Shown here piece by piece: positions 63,282 through 64,000 of a stretch of DNA of 64,000 nucleotides. Within the stretch, counting starts at the first letter, position 1; each line of letters starts with the position of its first letter. The position numbers and the translations under genes are program-made. Source of the DNA: Streptomyces sp. HPF1205 (GTDB lineage: Bacteria > Actinomycetota > Actinomycetes > Streptomycetales > Streptomycetaceae); NCBI RefSeq assembly GCF_020400825.1, contig NZ_JAINVH010000039.1, positions 16,590 to 80,589 of the forward strand, read 5' to 3'. The notes under the pieces were generated by a model that saw only the letters and a list, made by a program, of their open reading frames with translations, searched no databases and was not told the origin of the DNA.

Positions 63282-63907
63282 GCATGACCGTCAAGGTCGC
63301 CTGCACCCGCCCCGGCCGGCGAAGGACGCGAGGACGCGGCGCGGAAGCCGTGGTGGGGCCCGGTCCGGGCGGCCGGGCCACGCCGACGGACCGCGAGTGG
63401 GCGAATCGGTTCGACACGACGCACACACGCGAGAAGCCGGCACGGCGGTGGGCCGGCCGCTGCCCGGGCCGACGGGTCAAGCGCGGTGCCGGTCCGTAAG
63501 GGGCGTTGATCACCGGGTTCGCAAGCGGCCGTGATGCGACCGGAATTGACTCGCCCGCATCTCATTGACCCCGGCGGTCCCCGGCCGTACGATCCCGTCG
63601 AACCGATTCCGGTGAATCGGTTCGAGTGCCTCTCGGCTCACCGTCACGCGAGGGCCGGGAGGGCGGGGCCTGGCGGACAGGCACCTGTCCACCCGACTCG
63701 CGACACGGTGGGCGCGGCCCGCCACGCACCCGTCCGCCGTCCGGCGCCACGGTCCGGTCGTCCCTGGCCGGTCCCTCGGCCCGGACTCGGTCCGGTGTCT
63801 CCCCTCGGTCCGAGGAAGGGCCGCGGTCGCCACGTGCGGCACGGAGCCGCAGATCCACCATCTCGCCGCGTCACGACGCAGTGACGCCATGCCGGAGGAG
63901 GAAGTCG
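63282..63907. promoter_or_regulatory. Intergenic region with GAATCGGTTCGA palindromes
   Basis: 626 bp before the last gene, with no convincing gene. It holds GAATCGGTTCGA at 63403-63414 and a perfect inverted repeat of the same 12-mer (63598-63609 and 63614-63625, 4-base spacer). This looks like an operator region for the gene at 63908. Confidence 0.55.
63598..63625. promoter_or_regulatory. Perfect 12-bp inverted repeat TCGAACCGATTC/GAATCGGTTCGA
   Basis: Arms 63598-63609 and 63614-63625 with spacer CGGT. Each arm is itself nearly palindromic (CGAA..TTCG), a form typical for LacI- or ROK-type sites. A third copy of the arm is at 63403-63414. Confidence 0.65.
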
Positions 63908-64000
63908 ATGAGAAAGAGGGTCGGACCGGGAAAGCTGGTGACAGCGGCCGCCGCGGCGCTGGGGCTGGCGGGACTGCTGCTGATGCCCACTGCGGGTCAG
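63908..64000 (+). CDS. Exported protein, N-terminus only (cut by window end)
   Basis: 31 residues are visible: a basic start (MRKRVGPGKL) and a hydrophobic Ala/Leu-rich core, a Sec signal peptide. GGAGGAGGAAG precedes ATG 63908. The mature protein lies beyond the window, so no function can be given. The palindromes upstream suggest sugar-type control. Confidence 0.7.
   Translation, partial: MRKRVGPGKLVTAAAAALGLAGLLLMPTAGQ

Overview
The window reads as a chromosome segment of a Streptomyces or a very close actinomycete. Base composition is very GC-rich with G/C at almost every third codon position. The carotenoid cluster carries the LitR/LitS light-control pair known from streptomycetes. A sugar ABC importer has no ATPase of its own, the usual streptomycete arrangement with a shared MsiK-type ATPase. 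A regulator carries the rare Leu codon TTA. No rRNA, tRNA, insertion sequence, integrase or CRISPR array was seen. The DNA is accessory and metabolic: polysaccharide degradation, pigment, a ribosomal peptide cluster, regulators and efflux.

Layout. (1) 1-7961: a beta-glucan utilisation locus: a GH81 endo-beta-1,3-glucanase (left end cut by the window), a solute-binding lipoprotein, two permeases, a GH1 beta-glucosidase and a LacI-type repressor, linked by three sites with the palindromic core GAGCGCTC. (2) 8038-19262: a light-inducible carotenoid cluster, with tspO, crtU and crtY leftward, crtE-crtI-crtB plus a Rieske oxygenase as a four-gene chain of 4-bp overlaps rightward, then litR and litS divergent. 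(3) 19417-23059: a MarR regulator and two SpoIIE-type phosphatases, the first with an altered metal site. (4) 23120-25228: a Tat-exported GH31 glycosidase.

(5) 25615-45263 is the most striking part: a RiPP cluster that looks like a hybrid of linear azole peptides and class II lanthipeptides. A 53-residue precursor with a GG cleavage site and a Ser-rich core with one Cys is followed by a P450, an HlyD-like adaptor, a C39-peptidase ABC exporter, a second NHLM-type ABC exporter, a LanM-like dehydratase whose cyclase half has lost its zinc site, an RRE-E1-YcaO cyclodehydratase fusion and a SagB-type azoline dehydrogenase. A separate ABC efflux pair diverges from the precursor, and an orphan response regulator, a small exported protein and a TTA-containing regulator close the cluster. 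I infer a product with azoles and dehydroalanines but few or no thioether rings.

(6) 45525-55261: a WYL-regulated efflux pump, a cutinase/PETase-like polyester hydrolase joined by a (GGTTT)14 linker to a cellulose-binding domain, a DUF302 protein, a PaaX-like regulator with a second efflux pump, and a secreted alpha/beta hydrolase. (7) 55613-57661: a cold-shock protein and a DEAD-box RNA helicase. (8) 57797-64000: a secreted TNT-domain protein (likely NAD glycohydrolase), a small flavin/F420 oxidoreductase, a large multidomain GH3 glycosidase, and the start of another exported protein. Many gene ends are marked by long, often perfect GC-rich hairpins.
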